Shown here: positions 4,224-5,489 of the stretch, piece by piece
Layout of the letters: every line of letters begins with the position of its first letter
Numbering within the stretch: the first letter of the stretch is position 1
Source: Dehalococcoidia bacterium
Lineage (GTDB): Bacteria > Chloroflexota > Dehalococcoidia > GIF9 > AB-539-J10
Length of the DNA: 5,489 bases
NCBI GenBank assembly: GCA_030612165.1
Contig: JAUWOK010000064.1
Coordinates: 1-5,489, forward strand
Direction: 5' to 3'
Notes under the pieces: generated by a model
Seen by the model: only the letters and a program-made list of their open reading frames with translations
Told to the model about the DNA's origin: nothing
Database searches by the model: none
Program-made: the position numbers and the translations under genes

Positions 4224-5489
4224 ATGATAGGTCTGGCAGATTTAGAAAAGAAAACCATGGAGGAGCTCGGAATCATAGCAAAGGAGGCGGGTTTGAGCGA
4301 CTGTTCCTCTCTCAAGAAAGCCGACATGGTCAATCAACTGCTCAAAACATTAACGGAAAAAGACGGCAATATACTGGCTAGCGGCATCCTGGAAACCATG
4401 GACGAAGGTTACGGCTTCCTGCGGCAGGAGAGCTTCCTGCGCGGTCCCAACGACATCTACGTCTCCAACTCCCAGATCCGCCGTTTTAACCTGAGGAGCG
4501 GCGATGCCGTTTACGGTCAGGCCAGGCCACCTAAAGAAGGGGAAAGATATTTCGGGCTGCTGAGAGTGGAACAGGTGAACGGCGAAGACCCCAACCTGGC
4601 AAAAACCCGTCCCACTTTTGCCTCGCTCGTGCCCATATTTCCTGACGTGTTTATCAATCTGGAAACAGCCTCTGGGGAATTGTCCACCCGCCTGGTTAAC
4701 CTGGTATCTCCTATCGGCAGAGGCCAGAGAGGGCTTATAGTCTCTCCTCCCAAAGCCGGGAAAACCATACTGCTCAAGCAAATAGCCGCCGCCATCAATG
4801 CAAACTACGATGATATCTACCTCATGATCTGCCTTATCGGGGAAAGGCCTGAGGAGGTCACCGATATGAAACGGTCAGTGGCGGCGGAGGTGATAGCTGC
4901 CACTTTTGACGAACCGGTGGATAACCAGACACGGGTAGCAGAGCTTGCCCTGGAAAGAGCCAAGCGGCTGGTGGAGATGGGCAAAGATGTGGTTATGCTG
5001 CTGGACGGCATTACCCGTCTTACCCGCGCCTATAACCTGGCCATGCCCACCAGTGGACGCACCCTGTCCGGAGGGCTTGATTCCGCCGCCCTGTACCCCG
5101 CCAAGAGATTCTTCGGCGCCGCCCGCAACACCGACGAGCGGCGAGGCAGCTTGACCATCCTTGCCACCTGCCTCGTGGATACCGGCAGCCGCATGGACGA
5201 GTTGATTTACGAAGAGTTCAAGGGGACAGGCAACATGGAGCTGCACCTCAACAGAAAACTGGCCGAGAGGAAGGTCTTTCCGGCAATAGACATACTGCCT
5301 AGCGGCACCCGGCGGGAAGAGCTTCTGCTGGACGCAGAAACCTTGAAACAGGTAAGGCTGCTCAAGCGCGTCGTCTCCATGATAGATAGCGACTCGTCCA
5401 ATCCCATCGAGTCCTCGGAAAGAGTCATAGAGAGAATAAGAAAAACCAAAACCAACGCCGAATTCCTGGCCACCATCACCAAAGGGATG
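4224..5489 (+). CDS. rho: Transcription termination factor Rho (stop codon outside window)
   Basis: A hexameric RNA-dependent ATPase/translocase that ends transcription. The frame is open for 422 codons to the window end. E. coli Rho has 419 residues, and the final ...NAEFLATITKGM aligns with its last residues, so only a few codons at most are missing. Domains: Rho_N helices (about 4-45); cold-shock-like RNA-binding domain with GFLR (64-67), DIYVSNSQIRRFNLRSGD (77-94) and RPPKEGERYFGLL (101-113); Walker A SPPKAGKT with Lys180; likely catalytic Glu207 in GERPEEV; Walker B DVVMLLD with Asp261; Q loop LSGGLDSAAL (281-290); R loop EEFKGTGNMELH (330-341); and likely arginine finger Arg363 in SGTR. 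There is no long insertion as in actinobacteria. The segment RNTDERRGSLTI (301-312) has one residue more than the usual RN-x-E-E-G-G-SLTI. Confidence 0.96.
   Translation, partial: MIGLADLEKKTMEELGIIAKEAGLSDCSSLKKADMVNQLLKTLTEKDGNILASGILETMDEGYGFLRQESFLRGPNDIYVSNSQIRRFNLRSGDAVYGQARPPKEGERYFGLLRVEQVNGEDPNLAKTRPTFASLVPIFPDVFINLETASGELSTRLVNLVSPIGRGQRGLIVSPPKAGKTILLKQIAAAINANYDDIYLMICLIGERPEEVTDMKRSVAAEVIAATFDEPVDNQTRVAELALERAKRLVEMGKDVVMLLDGITRLTRAYNLAMPTSGRTLSGGLDSAALYPAKRFFGAARNTDERRGSLTILATCLVDTGSRMDELIYEEFKGTGNMELHLNRKLAERKVFPAIDILPSGTRREELLLDAETLKQVRLLKRVVSMIDSDSSNPIESSERVIERIRKTKTNAEFLATITKGM

Noticed and set aside
4350..5246. Several minus-strand open frames (up to 143 codons) at the right end
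   Set aside because: They oppose the clear Rho reading frame, which matches the family from start to end. They are shadows.

Overview
This is a bacterial chromosomal window. Its core is a plus-strand housekeeping operon of moderate-to-high GC: pyrG (CTP synthase), a short transaldolase and rho. Start codons are ATG with mostly good Shine-Dalgarno (SD) sites, and the promoters are sigma70-like. The pyrG-transaldolase-rho order resembles Gram-positive bacteria and some related deep lineages. Several Rho residues look more actinobacterial or Chloroflexota-like than enterobacterial. The sequence alone does not fix the phylum; my Chloroflexota/Firmicutes-like guess is weak.

Layout. Positions 1-60 hold gene edges too short to identify. 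At 64-300 (minus) is a Phd/YefM-type antitoxin with a textbook promoter and an overlapping inverted-repeat operator. Positions 394-480 are copy A of an ~85-bp imperfect direct repeat. Positions 459-1562 (minus) encode an NAD(P)H-dependent flavin oxidoreductase of the nitronate monooxygenase family, visibly more AT-rich than the operon. Just upstream of its SD is a 60-nt 5' fragment of a tRNA-Asn gene, cut off in the T loop. Positions 1644-1787 have no gene but a plausible minus-strand promoter for the tRNA remnant. Positions 1788-1870 are repeat copy B, which carries a consensus promoter (TTGACA, 18 bp, TATAAT) driving pyrG at 1918. The transaldolase starts 1 nt after the pyrG stop. Rho starts 7 nt after the transaldolase stop and is open for all 422 codons to the window end, so it is essentially full length but its stop is outside.

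The operon joins nucleotide synthesis, central carbon metabolism and transcription termination. It needs no special explanation. The most interesting part lies upstream: an AT-rich oxidoreductase and a broken tRNA sit between two copies of the pyrG promoter/leader region. The outer copy has a damaged promoter and supplies the last codons of the oxidoreductase. This looks like an insertion or recombination scar. I found no convincing new multi-gene system. Other points worth checking are a Gln-to-His change in the CTP synthase glutaminase motif, a one-residue insertion in a nucleic-acid-contacting loop of Rho, and a toxin-less antitoxin at the window edge.
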